From: Dryocosmus kuriphilus
Lineage: Eukaryota; Arthropoda; Insecta; Hymenoptera; Cynipidae
Length of the DNA stretch: 64,000 nt
Direction of reading: 5' to 3'
NCBI GenBank assembly: GCA_038277395.1
Contig: CM076193.1
Span: forward strand, 151,411,347 to 151,475,346
The notes beneath the pieces were generated by a model. It was not told the origin of the DNA. It did no database searches and was given only the letters and a program-made list of their open reading frames with translations. Below, piece by piece: positions 35,149-47,600 of this stretch (its first letter is position 1; each line of letters starts with the position of its first letter). The position numbers and the translations under genes were made by a program.

Positions 35149-38100
35149 TTTTTACATTCTCATCAGAGAAGGTATTAGATTTATGTAAAATTTGACCCTC
35201 GCATTTTTAATCAAATCTTCACGTTTTGAGCCCCCCTGAGTGAGAAAAAAAACGGTTTTTACGACGGTGTCTGTCTGTCTGTTGTTGTTGTTGTTGCTGC
35301 TGCTGTTGTTGTTGTTGTTGTTGACGTCTGTTGCCGCGATAACTTTTTAAAGAATTATCAGATTTGATTGCGCTTTGGCACCCTTCTTCAGGGTCCAAAA
35401 AGAAAGGACGAGTTTGTTAACCAGTGGTTCTTGACCAGTGGTTATGGTTTTATCCATCAAAAACGTTTTTCACAAAATCAAAATAGCCATTCTCCGGCTA
35501 AAATATGCGAGATACAAAAAAAAAAACAACAGTAGAGAGTAAAATTCTTCATCTAAAAAAAATCGACAAATTTTGTTTTAACCATTTTTTGATAAAAAGC
35601 ACGGTTTCTGTTTTAATCGAGAAAACGTTATTAAAAATAAAAAACTGTGGTTTCTTGCCAAAATATTCAAGATAAGAAAAAATGATACTAAACAAAATGG
35701 TTCAACTCGAAATGATCTACAAATTTTGTATTAAACATTTTTTGATAAAATGCATAATTTTTGTTTTAATCGAGAAAACTTAATTAAAAATAAAAAATTC
35801 AAATTTCTTTTCAAACTATGCAAGATACGAAAAAAATGATAATAAACAAAGTTGTTCATTTCAAAGAGATCTACAAATTTGATTTCCATAATTTTTTTGA
35901 AAAGGCGCGTATTTTTTGAGTTATTCGTGAAATATGTTATTAAATACAGACAAATCCACTTTTCAGCAGAACTATGCGAGATACGAGAAAATATTAACAA
36001 GCAGAATTTTTCATCTTAAAAAGATCTACAAATTTTCTTTAAACTATTTTTTGATCCAATGCATAGTTAATAAGTAAGTAAAGTTAATAAAAAAACAAAA
36101 AGTAATAAAATAAAGTAAATAAAAAGTTAGTAAAAGTTATTGAAAAATCTGCCCGCTACTGAGGCGCATTCTCATCATGTTTCTCACGCTTACCAGTCGA
36201 TTCAAGTATATAAAAAACGTGAATTTCTTAATTTTTTACATAGTTTGGTTGAAAAATGCAATGTTTACATTCTCATCAGAGAAAGTATTAGATTTATGTA
36301 AAATTTTACCCTCGCAGTTTTCATCAAATCTCCACGTTTTGAGACCCCCTGAATGGGAAAAAAACGGTTTTTATGACGGTGTTTGTCTGTCTGTTGTCGT
36401 TGTCGTCTGTTACCGCGATAACTTTTGAAAGAATCATTAGATCGGATTGTGCTTTGGCACACTTCTTCAGGGTCCAAAAAAAAGGACGAGTTCGTTAACC
36501 AGCGGTTTTTGACCAGTGGTTATAGTTTCATCCATCAAAACCGTTTTTCACAAATTCAAAAAATCCATTTTCCGGCTAAAGTATGCGAGATACAAAAAAA
36601 AACAATAGAAATTAAAATTGTTCATCTCAAAAAAATCTACAAATTTTGTTTTAACCATTTTTTGTTAAAAAACAAGCTTTTTGTTTTAATCTAGAAAACG
36701 TTATTAAAAATGAAAAATTTCAAATTTCCCGTCGAAATATGCAAGATACAAAAGAAATGATAATAAAAAAAGTTGTTTAGCTCAAAAAAATCTACAAATT
36801 TGCTCCCTGTCATTCTTTTGAGCAGACGCGTAGTTTTTGTGTTATTCGTGAAATATATTATTAAATACAAACAAATCCACTTTTCAGCAAAACTATGCGA
36901 GATACGAGAAAATATTAACAAGCAGAATTGTTCATCTTAAAAAGATCTACAAATTTTCTTTAAAATATTTTTTGATCCAGCGCATAGTTTATACATGAAA
37001 CGTATCATAGTTGTTTTTAATAAAAAAATACAATCATAAAGTTAATAAAAAGTTATTAAAAATTATTGAAAAATCTGCCCGCTACTCAGGCGCATTCTCA
37101 TCATGTTTCTCACGTTTACCAGTCGATCAAAGTATATAGAAAACGTGAATTTCTTAATTTTTTACATAGTTTGGTTGAAAAATGCAATGTTTACATTCTC
37201 ATCAGAGAAAGTATTAGATTTATGTAAAATTTGACCCTCGCAGCTTTCATCAAATCTCCACGTTTTGAGACTCCCTGAGTGAGAAAAAAAGGTTTTTACG
37301 ATGGTGTCTGTCTATCTGTCTGTTGTTGTTGTTGTTGTGTTGTTGTTGTTGTTGTTGTCGTTGTCGTTGGCGTCTATTACCGCGATAACTTTTGAAAGAA
37401 TCATCAGATTAGATTGTGCTTTGGCGCACTTCTTCAGGGTCCAAAAAGAAAGGACGAGATCGTTAACCAGCGGTTATGGTTTTATCCATCAAAAACGGTT
37501 TTCACAAAATCAAACAATCCATTTTCCGGCTAAAATATGCGAGATAAAGAAAATAGTCTGGAGTAAAATTGTTCACCTCAAAAAAATCTACAAATTTTGT
37601 CTTAACCGTTTTTCGATAAAATGAACGGTTTTTGTTTTAATCAAGAAAACGCTCTTAAAATTAAAAAACTGTGGTTTGCCGCCAAAATATTCGAGATAAA
37701 AAAAAATGGTAAAGAACAAAGTTGTTCAATTTAAAAAGATCTACAAATTTTGTTTATCCATCAAAAACGGTTTTCACAAAATGAAACAATCCATTTTCCG
37801 CCTAAAATATGCGAGATACAAAAAAACATTAGAGAGTAAAATTCTTCATCTCAAAAAAAATCTACAAATTTTGTATTAACCATTCTTAGATAAAATTCAC
37901 GGTTTTTGTTTTAATCGACAAAACGTTATTAAAAATCAAAAATTCAAATTTCCCGCCAAACTGTGTAAGATACGAAAAAAATGATAATAAACAACGTGGT
38001 TCAGCTCGTAAAGATCTACAAATTTTGTATTAAACATTTTTTCATAAAATGTACATTTTTTGTTTTAATCGAGAAAACGTTATTCAAAATCAAAAATTCA

Positions 38101-38400
38101 AATTTCCCGCCAAACTGTGCAAGATACGAAAAAACTCAAAATAAATAAAGTTGTTCATCTCTAAAAGATGTAAAAATTTGCTTTGCATAATTTTTTGAAC
38201 AGACACGTAGTTTATGAGTTATTCGTGAAATATGTTTTTCAATACAAACAGATCCACTTTTCAGCAAAACTATGCGAAATGCGAGAAAATATTAACAAGC
38301 ATAATTGTTCATCTTAAAAAGATCTACAAATTTTTTTAAAACTATTTTTTGATCCAACGCATAGTTAATAAATAAATAAAGTTAATAAAAAAAAATCTGC
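35149..38400 (+). repeat. repeat family D, three tandem units with (GTT/GTC)n tracts
   Basis: Each unit begins TTACATTCTCATCAGAGAA (35151, 36268, 37193) and continues through CACGTTTTGAG, a GTCTGTCTGTTGTTG tract, ACCGCGATAACTTT and CTTCAGGGTCCAAAAA. The body has about four ~150-bp submonomers containing AAAGATCTACAAATTTTG. The units end near CTGCCCGCTAC and GCGCATTCTCATCATG. The third unit carries an internal ~270-bp duplication (ATCCATCAAAAACGG at about 37485 and 37757). Short open frames over the GTT/GTC tracts (poly-Val/Leu/Ser) are artefacts. Confidence 0.85.
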
Positions 38401-38640
38401 CCGCTTCGCGGACACATTCTCGTCGCGCGCTTCGCGCGAAGTATGAGCGCGACTACGCCGCGCGTCTATTGGCACTCGCGCTTCGCGCTCGATAGATTAG
38501 TCACCTCGCGCCACGCGCTCGGTGTTTATGGATCGTATAAGCCTTTAAATTAAAAATTACAAAAGAAATTATTTTACTTAAGAATCTATCGCCCTTAAGG
38601 AATACATTCTGATCATGACACTCGCGCTTCGCGCTCAATA
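38396..38640. repeat. GC-rich palindrome cluster (CGCGCTTCGCGC)
   Basis: Several near-palindromes of the type TCGCGCTTCGCGCTC and GCGCGCTTCGCGCGAAG, strikingly GC-rich in an AT-rich region. The inverse cluster lies at 40766-40905. Confidence 0.8.
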
Positions 38641-39632
38641 ATTACGTTTTTTTAAAACACATTGTAGATTGGTAAAGTTTTTTAGTGATTTTCCAAAGTT
38701 TCATAATAGAGGATTTTGATTCTTAAAAGTAAAACGATGAGTCTTATAAATAAATTTTGTAGCTCTTTCCAAGCTGAACAATTCTGCTTGTTAATATTTT
38801 CTCATATCTTGCAAAGTTTTGCTGAAAAGTGGTTTTCTTTATATTTCATAACATATTTCACGAATAACTCAAAAACTACGCGTCTGCTCAAAAAAATGAT
38901 AGAGAGCAAACTTGTAGATCTTTTTGAGGTGGAAAACTTTGTTCATTATCATTTTTTCGTATCTTGCATAGTTTCGCGGGAAATTTGAAATTTTTTATTT
39001 TTAATAACGTTTTATCGATCAAAACAAAAACCGTGCATTTTATAAAAAAATGGCTAAAACAAAATTTGTAGATATTTTTGAATTGAACAACTTTGTTCTT
39101 TACCATTTTTTTGTATCTTGAATATTTTGGCAGGAAACCAGACGTTTTTAATTTTAATAGCGTTTTCTTGATTAAAACAAAATTCGTTCATTTTGTCAAA
39201 AAACAATTAAGACAAAATTTGTAGATTTTCTTGAGATGAACAATTTTACTTTCTTACATTTTCTTTGTATCTCTCATAGTTTAGGCGGAAAATAGATTTT
39301 TTGATTTTGTGAAAACCGTTCTTGATGGATAAAACCATAATCGTTGGTCAAAAACCGCTGGTTAACGAACCCCTCCTTTCTTTTTACCCCTTAAAGAAGT
39401 GTACCAAAGCGCACTCCAATCCGATTAGTCCTTCGAAGGTTATTGTGGGAACAGACTCCAACGACGACGACGACGACAACGACGACAACCACGACGACAA
39501 CAGACAGACACACACCGTCGTAAAAACACCATTTTTTCGGATTCAGGAGGTCTCAAAACGTGGAGATTTCATCACATCCGCGAAAGTCAAATTTTACATA
39601 AATCTAGTACCTTCTCTGATGAGAATGTAATA
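38640..39632 (-). repeat. repeat family D, inverted unit (left arm of foldback)
   Basis: This is the reverse complement of family D: ACGACGACGACGACAACG near 39460 and CTCTGATGAGAATGTAA at the end near 39628. It pairs with 39805-40765, giving arms of about 1 kb, extended outward by the GC-rich palindromes on both sides. Confidence 0.85.
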
Positions 39633-39804
39633 AAAAGTACAAAAATAAAGTTAATAGAAAGTTACTAAAAGTTATTGAAAAATCTGCCTGCTACTCAGGC
39701 GCATTCTCATCATGTTTCTCACGCTTACCTGTCGATTCAAGTATATAAAAAGCATAAATTTCTTAATTTTTTACATAGTTTGGTTGAGAAATGCAATTTT
39801 TACA
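39633..39804. repeat. spacer of the family D foldback
   Basis: It contains the CTGCCTGCTAC and CGCATTCTCATCATG unit-end sequence also found between units at 36150 and 37080. The centre is therefore itself a unit junction. Confidence 0.6.
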
Positions 39805-40765
39805 TTATCATCAGAGAAGGTATTAGATTTATGTAAAATTTGACCCTCGCAGTTTTCATCAAATCTCCACGTTTTGAGACCCCCTGAGTGAGAAAAAACG
39901 ATTTTTACGATGTGTCTGTCTGTTCTTGTTGTTGTCGTTGTCGTCGGCGTCTGTTACCGCGATAACTTTTGAAAGAATCATCAGATTGGATTTCGCTTTA
40001 GCACACTTCTTCAGGGTCCAAAAATAACGGACGAGTTCGTTAACCAGCGGGTTTTGACCAGTGGTTATGGTTTTACCCATCAAAAACGGTTTTCACAAAA
40101 TGAAACAATCCATTTTCCGCCTAAAATATGCGAGATAGAAAAAAACATTAGAGAGTAAAATTCTTCATCTCAAAAAAAATGTACAAATTTTGTATTAACC
40201 ATTTTTTGATAAAATGCACGGTTTTTGTTTTAATCGAGAAAACGTTATTAAAAATAAAGAACTGTGGTTTCTTTCCAAAATATTCAAGATACGAGAAAAA
40301 TTATAAGAAACAAAGTTGTTCAACTCGAAAAGATATACACATTTTGTATTAAACATTTTTTGATAAAATTCACGGTTTTTATTTTAATCGATAAAACGCT
40401 ATTAAGAAAGTAAAAACTCAAATTTCCCGCCAAAGTATACAAGATGCAAAAGAAATGATAATAAACGAAGTTGTTTAACTGAAAAAGATCTAAAAAATTG
40501 CTTCCCATATTTTTTTTGTAAAATCGCATAGTTTTTGAGTTATTCGTGAAATATGTTATGAAATATAAAGAAAACCACTTGTCAGCAAAACTATGCAAGA
40601 TATGAGAAAATATTAACAAGCAGAATTGTTCACCTTGGAAACAGCTCCAAAATTTTATTTATAAGACTCATCGTTTTACTTTTAAGAATCGAAATCCTGC
40701 ATTGTGAAAGTTCGGAAAATCACAAAAAAACTTTACCAATCTACAATGTGTTTAAAAAAAATGGA
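39805..40765 (+). repeat. repeat family D, plus unit (right arm of foldback)
   Basis: It begins TTATCATCAGAGAAGG, with the same internal order as the units at 35.1-38.4 kb. The outer part (40640-40765) mirrors 38640-38760. Confidence 0.85.
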
Positions 40766-40910
40766 ATAGTCGCGCGCGAAGCGCGAGGCTTAAATATATC
40801 GGAGCGCGAAGCCCGATGACTACCAGACCGCTCTCCCTAGGCGCGCTTATACCTCTCGCGAAGCGCACGACGAGAATGTGCCCTCGAAGCGGGCAGATTT
40901 TTTTTTACTC
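40766..40910. repeat. GC-rich palindrome cluster, inverse partner
   Basis: GTCGCGCGCGAAGCGCGAGG and CTCGCGAAGCGCACGACGAG mirror 38396-38640; it ends CGAAGCGGGCAGATTTTTTT. The inner ~100 bp differs from its partner. Confidence 0.7.
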
Positions 40911-40946
40911 GGAATGTAATGGGCATGCCAATTGTTCAATTTTAAA

Positions 40947-41165
40947 AGGTATTATGGGCACGGAAAAAACAAGTCTCGGAATAAAAAATATCTAATCATA
41001 ATTTTAAGAATTGAAATATTATTTCTGATGGTCTCGTTTAAAGCAAAAAGGATTATTTTCCATAAAAAGATTTAAACCAAAAAATGATACTATCTTACTG
41101 AAAGATAAATATTTTTCCCGAGACCTGTTTTTTTTTGTGCCTATAATACCTTAAATGTCAAATTA
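40947..41165. mobile_element. ~210-bp MITE-like element with ~40-bp TIRs
   Basis: Left end AAGGTATTATGGGCACGG, then AAAAAACAAGTCTCGG; inverted right end AAGGTATTATAGGCACAA, then AAACAGGTCTCGG. No coding capacity. Diverged relatives appear around 46141-46200, 47480-47600 and 48025-48070. Confidence 0.7.
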
Positions 41166-41169
41166 TTTC

Positions 41170-41697
41170 TTACATTCTCATCAGAGAAGGTATTAGATTT
41201 ATGTAAAATTTGACTTTCGCGGATTTCACGAAATCTCTACGTTTTGAGACCCCCTGAATCCGAAAAAACGGTTTTTACGACGGTGTGTGTCTGTCTGTTG
41301 TCGTCGTGGTTGTCGTCGTTGTCGTCGTTGTCGTCGTTGTCGCTGTCGTCGTCGTCTTTGGAGTCTGTTCTCACAATAACTTTCGAAGGACTAATCGGAT
41401 TGGAGTGCGCTTTGGTTCACTTCTTTAAGGGGTAAAAAGAAAGGACGAGTTCGTTAACCAGCGGTTTTTGACCAATGGTTATGGTTTTATCCATCAAGAA
41501 CGGTTTTCACAAAATCAAAAAGTCCATTTTCCGCCTAAACTCTGAGAGATACAAAAAAAATGTGAGAAAGTAAAATTGTTCATTTCAAGAAAATCTACAA
41601 ATTTTGTCTTAATTGTTTTTTGACAAAATGAACGATTTTTGTTTTAATCAAGAAAGCGCTATTAAAATTAAAAACGTCTGGTTTCCCGCCAAAATAT
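41170..41697 (+). repeat. repeat family D, 3'-truncated unit
   Basis: It starts TTACATTCTCATCAGAGAAGG, has a (GTC/GTT)n tract at about 41290-41360, and stops abruptly at the start of the ~250-bp tandem repeats. Confidence 0.8.
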
Positions 41698-42535
41698 TCA
41701 TGACATTTTTATCGGACAAGTCTCATGGCTCTAACTAAATTTTCTTTATTTTTTAACTTAAACACCTTTTTCTTTAACAAAATGAACACTAACGTTAGGT
41801 TTCACAGAATAAAGCCTGTTCTCTACAAAATATATGGAATCTTCCATTGATTTTGATTATTATACTACTGCTTTAAAATGTTATAAAAATGTCATGAAGA
41901 TGATTCAAATTTGAATCGAAACATGTTGACAATGAATTTTTTAAAAAGTCATGACGTTTTTATTGGACAAGCCTCATGGCTCTAACAAAATTTTCTTTAT
42001 TTTTTAACTTAAACACCTTTTCTTTAACAAAATGAACACTAACGTTAGGTTTCACAGAATAAAGCCTGTTCTCTACAAAATATATGGAATGTTCCGTTGA
42101 TTTTGATTATTATACTACTGCTTTTAGAATGTTATAAAAATGTCATGAATATGATTCTTTGAATCGAAACATGTTGACAATGAATTTTTTAAAAAGTCAT
42201 GACGTTTTTATCGGACAAGCCTCATGGCTCTAACAAAATTTTCTTTATTTTTTAACTTAAACACGTTCTTTAACAAAATTAACACTAACGTGACTAACAA
42301 TAATTTCCTTTTAATAATAATATAATAATACAAACTTTTTTGCATTCTACAAAACATTAACTTGAATAATCTTTTGTACAGGTTAGGTTTCACAGAATAA
42401 AGCCTGTTCTCTACAAAATATACGGAATGTTCCATTGATTTTGATTATTATATTTAAAATGTTATAAAAATGTCATGAATATGATTCAAATTTGAATCGA
42501 AGCATGTTGACAATGAATTTTTTTAAATAAACAGC
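41690..42535 (+). repeat. three tandem ~250-bp units, each with a hammerhead-like motif
   Basis: Units start at CATGAC(A/G)TTTTTAT near 41698, 41948 and 42196. The third has an ~80-base insertion (about 42288-42375). Each ends in a conserved hairpin: GATTCAAATTTGAATC, then GAAACATG (41893-41925), a shortened version at 42144-42173, and 42474-42506. No coding capacity. The array runs directly into a PLE 3' end. The monomer size and per-unit hairpin recall animal retrozymes, but the hammerhead core is not canonical. Confidence 0.75.
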
Positions 42536-42540
42536 AAAAA

Positions 42541-43140
42541 ACCCACCAAAAGCCGCAACACTTTCAATTATACAGAAATCTTGAATATTAACAAGATTTA
42601 CCAAAGTATTATTTGATCCTTTAAATTTGAATTTCCTTTACTTTGGCGGGTTACTATCATTACTGCTTCTTCAAGTATTACCTTTAGGTTTGCTGCTAAT
42701 TGCATACTTCCATATTGCTATTCATTATTTGTTTGTCCTCTGTATTATACACATCATCAAAAAGTTTACAATGTAGTCATTGAGGTGGGCCCGTAATAAT
42801 TTCAACTGGGCCTTTATAATAATTTTTAAAATATACCACAAATTGTGATGGTTTTTATAAAAGGTGTTTATTATATAATGTTCATAATTTCATCTTTACA
42901 TCTGTACAATTGGTCCTTGATTGATAATGGATCCGATTTTATTCTGAGTTTATACAACATACATCCAAGGTATTTAATTACGCGTTAATAGTTTATAAGT
43001 TGCTTGATTATTCTTTTATATATTTTAACTTGTACATATTATTTAGACTTGAAAAAGACACACAGTGTCGAAACGTCGATTTTGAATTGGAAGTCGAATA
43101 AAAATGACTGTATGACCTACAAAATGTCTTAATGTTATTT
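42541..43140 (+). mobile_element. Penelope-like element 3' fragment (PLE3)
   Basis: GAAATCTTGAATATTAACAA near 42580 encodes the same EILNIN end as PLE2. It is followed by a 3' untranslated region matching PLE2 (TTTGAATTTCCTTTACTTTGGCG near 42628) and the hairpin/GAAAC motif at 43048-43079 (CTTGAAAAAGACACACAG, then TGTCGAAACGTCG). The rest of the element is absent. Confidence 0.75.
43048..43079 (+). other. hammerhead-like hairpin/GAAAC motif, PLE3 end
   Basis: A GACAC/GTGTC stem with a tiny loop, followed by GAAACGTCG. This is the cleanest PLE-end example in the window apart from the degenerate CUGANGA box. Confidence 0.5.
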
Positions 43141-44640
43141 ATAATTCATCTTTATTTGGCCAACAATTGTCTATTATTCAAACAATTTAAATTAACAAAT
43201 GCACAACAAGGAACTAGTATAACGTTAGCAATCGCTTTTACTAGTGTACTTGTTTAGCCTTTGAACTTACACGTGTTTCGCAATATAAATCCTGCAAACT
43301 AAAACTATTTCGAGTTGAAAAAAAATTTAATTTAAAATTCGTATTTTTAATTCTCCTGGTTTATTAGGTCCAATAAAGAACACGTGACTTCCTAAATTCT
43401 CCTAAGGTCAAAAAAGAACCTTCCTCGAGTCTCTCGAGTTATTCGTGTATTCAAATAGCTTTCGATAAATCACTATCGGCTGAGAAAGACTCGTTTGTAG
43501 AGCATCGCGTGATAATTGAGCCGTAGAAAAACGATCGAAACTTTCCCAATTAACTTTTTGACTTATTATGATCTACGTCCTACGCGGCTTATTGGTGAAG
43601 TGTAAGGAAGGGAAGGAAGGAAAGGAAGGAACGAAGGCCCATTAACATAACTCGCGCAACATGTCAAGATCGGTGCTGCGGGTCGGGTGATGCAAATAAA
43701 TGATAGTTGCTCCTTTCATTCGCAAATCCAGCCATTCGAGCCTCCTTTCTTCCCTCCTTGCTCCGAGCATTCGAGATTCGAGGCATCCTGTCTGCCATTC
43801 CTACCCATCTTTTGCCCATCCTGCCACCCTCGACCCCGAGGGATACTTAATTACCCTACTAGAGTCTGTTGGTGAGTTGGTCGAAGCCTGGAAGGAACAT
43901 GGAATACCTATAGATATATAGATTCTTAATTCTTTTGTGGAGGGTTCTGAGGGTTGGCAAGCGGTTAGTATAACTTTCAGAACCTTAGCTCCTTTATCAC
44001 CCAGCACCATTCTCGGTGCGACAAAACAAATTTACAGTCGAAATTTTGCCAAGGCCCCCTGCCAAGTTTCCCAAGTTTGCCCTCGAGGGTTTCGCTTACC
44101 AGACTTACACCCTTTTCTCTCTTTTCTCCCTTAACTTCTCTTCTTCTATTTTTTTCAGTCTTTTTTCTTTCCGGCTTCCTTGCCAGTGACTGCCAGTTCT
44201 TCCCACTCCCATTCATATCTCTTCCTTTTCCTACCTTATTTCAGGTATCTGATAATTTTTTATCGTATTAACTAGGTATTAATGAAGAGGTTCTTTTTTT
44301 TGACATATCATGACCTATGAGGGCTAAAGGATTAAACGACTAGCAAATTTTCAATTTGTGGATGAATATTCTAGATATGAATGGTAGATTTGCGACTCCC
44401 TCCCGTATCGAAGGTTTCTGGTTTACCCGTTACACTCCTATCTGCTAAATGCACACGCAAACACGGAAAAGCGATAAGTTCGAGAAACTTATACGGGACC
44501 CACACCTGCAGACCGGCCATTGCACCTGGCTTACGCAAAGATATAAATAATTTATGTTTAACGCGAGCCTGGAAATCGGACCGGAAACTAATTACGAAGC
44601 GTCAGTTAGCTATCAACATTCTGTTAAAAGTAAAGCAATA
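43141..44640. other. low-copy intronic/intergenic DNA, no gene recognised
   Basis: More balanced composition, with a (GGAA)n-like tract at about 43600-43635. Several overlapping open frames of 62-86 codons on both strands (43687-44641) lack domains, start context and splice structure, and the two strands look equally open, as in GC-richer noncoding DNA. Confidence 0.4.
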
Positions 44641-47600
44641 AAAAAAAGAAAATTACACGTCCATCATTAGTTCTACACTTTTTTATCTTATTTCAAAAAG
44701 GAACGTTTAGTTCTGTTATCTAAATTGTGTTTAAGACCTACTAATCCTTACTCGAAATTATTTTCTAAGATCATCTTGTAAGTTTGAAGCTTTCAATCTT
44801 AATGAAATTGCTTATATTGATACAGTGGAGGGGAAGTGGCGCGGCTGGTGGCTAGTCCGAGCTCCCTCTGCTAGGCTGATAAATCTTTGACTTTAGAATT
44901 TTTTATTTTTAGGAGATTTTCAAATGTAGAGACTCAGAATCCGCGTATTTCTCTTTTTTGAATCTAGTGATTATGTAATTTTTCAAAATGGAAAGTTACA
45001 AATTATAAGGGATTTCATAATTCAGCGCAGCACATGTAAATTTTAAATATAAAACTATTTAATTTTCATTTCTTGATTTGTAATTGTCCCATCTTTAAAC
45101 ACGTCAATTTTCAAATTATACCCAATTTTTAAATCTTTAATTTTGTAATTGTTGAATTTTATATTTCTTATTTCATTCATAATACTTCAGGTTCAAATTT
45201 CTTTAATTTTCAATCCTTCTAATTTGAAGAAAAATTAATATTTGAAGTATTCATAGAATTTGCGGTAAAAATTGTTAGAATGAAACCACGTTCAATTTGA
45301 AATTTTGCAATTTTTAGCATTTAAAATTTGCAACTGTTAAATTGTGAACATTTTTTTATTTAAAAATAGTTGAAATTCTTCAATGTGTAAATGTATTTTT
45401 ATAATAAAACAGAATGAAGTACAGCAATGGCAAAAGTGTAATTTTTTGTAAAAATTTATTATTAGTTGTAAAATTTTGTACAAGATAGTTTTTAGGAATT
45501 TATTTACAAGAACATAATAATTTTTACATTTTTGTCCTTTATTTATTTTATTTTGAAATAACATTTCCATCAGGGCTTAAATTGTTCAATTTTTTTAAAT
45601 TGCAAAATTTTAATTTCAAAATGCTTTTTTATTTTAGTTTGTTCAACTGAGAACTGGGAAGTGAAAGTTGGTAAATTTTTAAATAGTTTAAAGTATTGCT
45701 TTTGAAATTGAAACATAAAAAATTTTCTTATCACTTCTGACCAAATTTTAAAAAATGATACGATTTTATTTAATAATAGCTTATTTTCTTAGGAAAAAGA
45801 TCCTTTGCAACTGAACCTGTTTTTTTTAACTACATTTTTTAATGCCTCAAATCATTAAAATATAATTTTGCAAATGAAGACTTTATAAAGAAATAGCTAT
45901 ATTTGATAATATTTTATTCTTTATTAAAAATTAATTAAATCAAGCTGTAAAGAATATTTTACGGAGAAAATAAGATGCCATTCATTAAAATCGTTATATT
46001 TTCAAAAATTGGTAAGAGTCAATAAGAAAAGAAGTTCGGTTAAAAAAAAATTTTTTTAAAGAAACAATTCTTTATATTTCAAATGTTTTTCTTTAAAAAT
46101 AATCATTTTTTTTTAAAAAAGACCTTCAAATTATAATTAGATATTTTTCCCGAGATCTGTTTTTTGTGCCTATTATGGTGGTCCAAAAAATCAAAGTTCG
46201 ATTTGTAGGACACGATCGCACCCATTTTGTTAGGTTCCCTGAAGGAAAAATTCTGTTTTTTTCCAATCGATCAATATTAAGCTCCCGGGCCTTTGAAATT
46301 AACATGGAATTTTAAATGGGAAGAGTTCATTTTAAAAAAAATGTTAGAAAGAACTACCTGTTATTGACTTTTTTTAAATGAAAGTTTATTCACTACTTAA
46401 TAAATGTTTAGGGAGTAATTTCCACCCAATAACTTTTAAATTTGTTAAGATCAACATTGCGCAAAATGTAAAAGAAAAGCAAAGAAAATTACACGTCCAT
46501 CGTTAGTTCTGCACTTTTTTATTTTATTTCAAGCACAAAAGTTTCATTTTGTTATAAAAATTGTGTTTACGACCTACTTATCCTTACTGGACATCATTTT
46601 CTAAGATCATCTTGTAAGTTTAAAGCTTCAAATCTTCAGGAAATCGTTTATAGTGTTACAGTGGAGGGGGAGTGGCCCAGCCGGTGGCCTGTCCGCACTA
46701 GGTAGCTCATTCACTCTAGAATATTTTATAATTTATTTTCAAATGTAGAGACTCAGAATCCGCGTATTTCTCTTTTCTGAATCTAGTGATTATGTAATTT
46801 TTCAAAATGGAAAGTTACAAATTGTAAGGGATTTCATAATTCAGCCCAGCTTAAATATAATACTATTTAATTTTCATTTCTTGATTTGCAATTGTCCCCT
46901 TTTTAAACACTTTAATTTTCAAATTATTCAATTCTTAAAATGTAATCTTTTTACACTTTTAAAAATTTTGTATATACGTTGTCAATCTTTAACACAGTCC
47001 CAATTTTTAATTCTTTAATTTTGTGATTGTTGAATTTCATATTTCTTATTTCATTCATAATACTTCAGATTCAAATTTCTTTAATTTTCAATCCTTCTAA
47101 TTTGAAGAAAAATTAATATTTGAAGTATTCATAGAATTTGCGGTAAAAAATTGTTAGAATGAAACCACGTTCAATTTGAAATTTTGCAATTTTTAGCATT
47201 TAAAATTGTCAATGGCGAAAGTTTAATTTTTTGTAAAAATTTGTTATTACTTGTAAAATTTTGTAGAAGCTAGTTTCTAGGAATCTATTTACAAGAACGT
47301 AATAATTTTTACATTTTTGTCCTTTATTGTATTTTATTTTGAAATAACATTTCCATCAGGGCTTAAATTGTTCAATTTTTTTAAATTGCACACTTTAAAT
47401 TTCAAAATGCTTCCTTATTTTAGTGCGTTCAACTGAGAACTGGGAAGTCAAAGTTGTTAAATTTTTAAATAGTTTAAAGTATTATGTGCACGAAAGACCA
47501 GGTTTCTGAAAAAAATATCTTATAATACTTTTGAAAATTGCAATGTTATTACTGATGGTCTCGTTTCAAGCAGAAAAGATTGCTTTTCAAATTGAAGCAT

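Noticed and set aside
36177..41435. Poly-Val/Leu/Ser frames over (GTT/GTC)n tracts
   Set aside because: They are direct translations of trinucleotide repeats in family D.
43687..44641. Cluster of overlapping 62-86-codon frames as exons
   Set aside because: Both strands and several frames are open at once, with no domain or convincing splice pairs.
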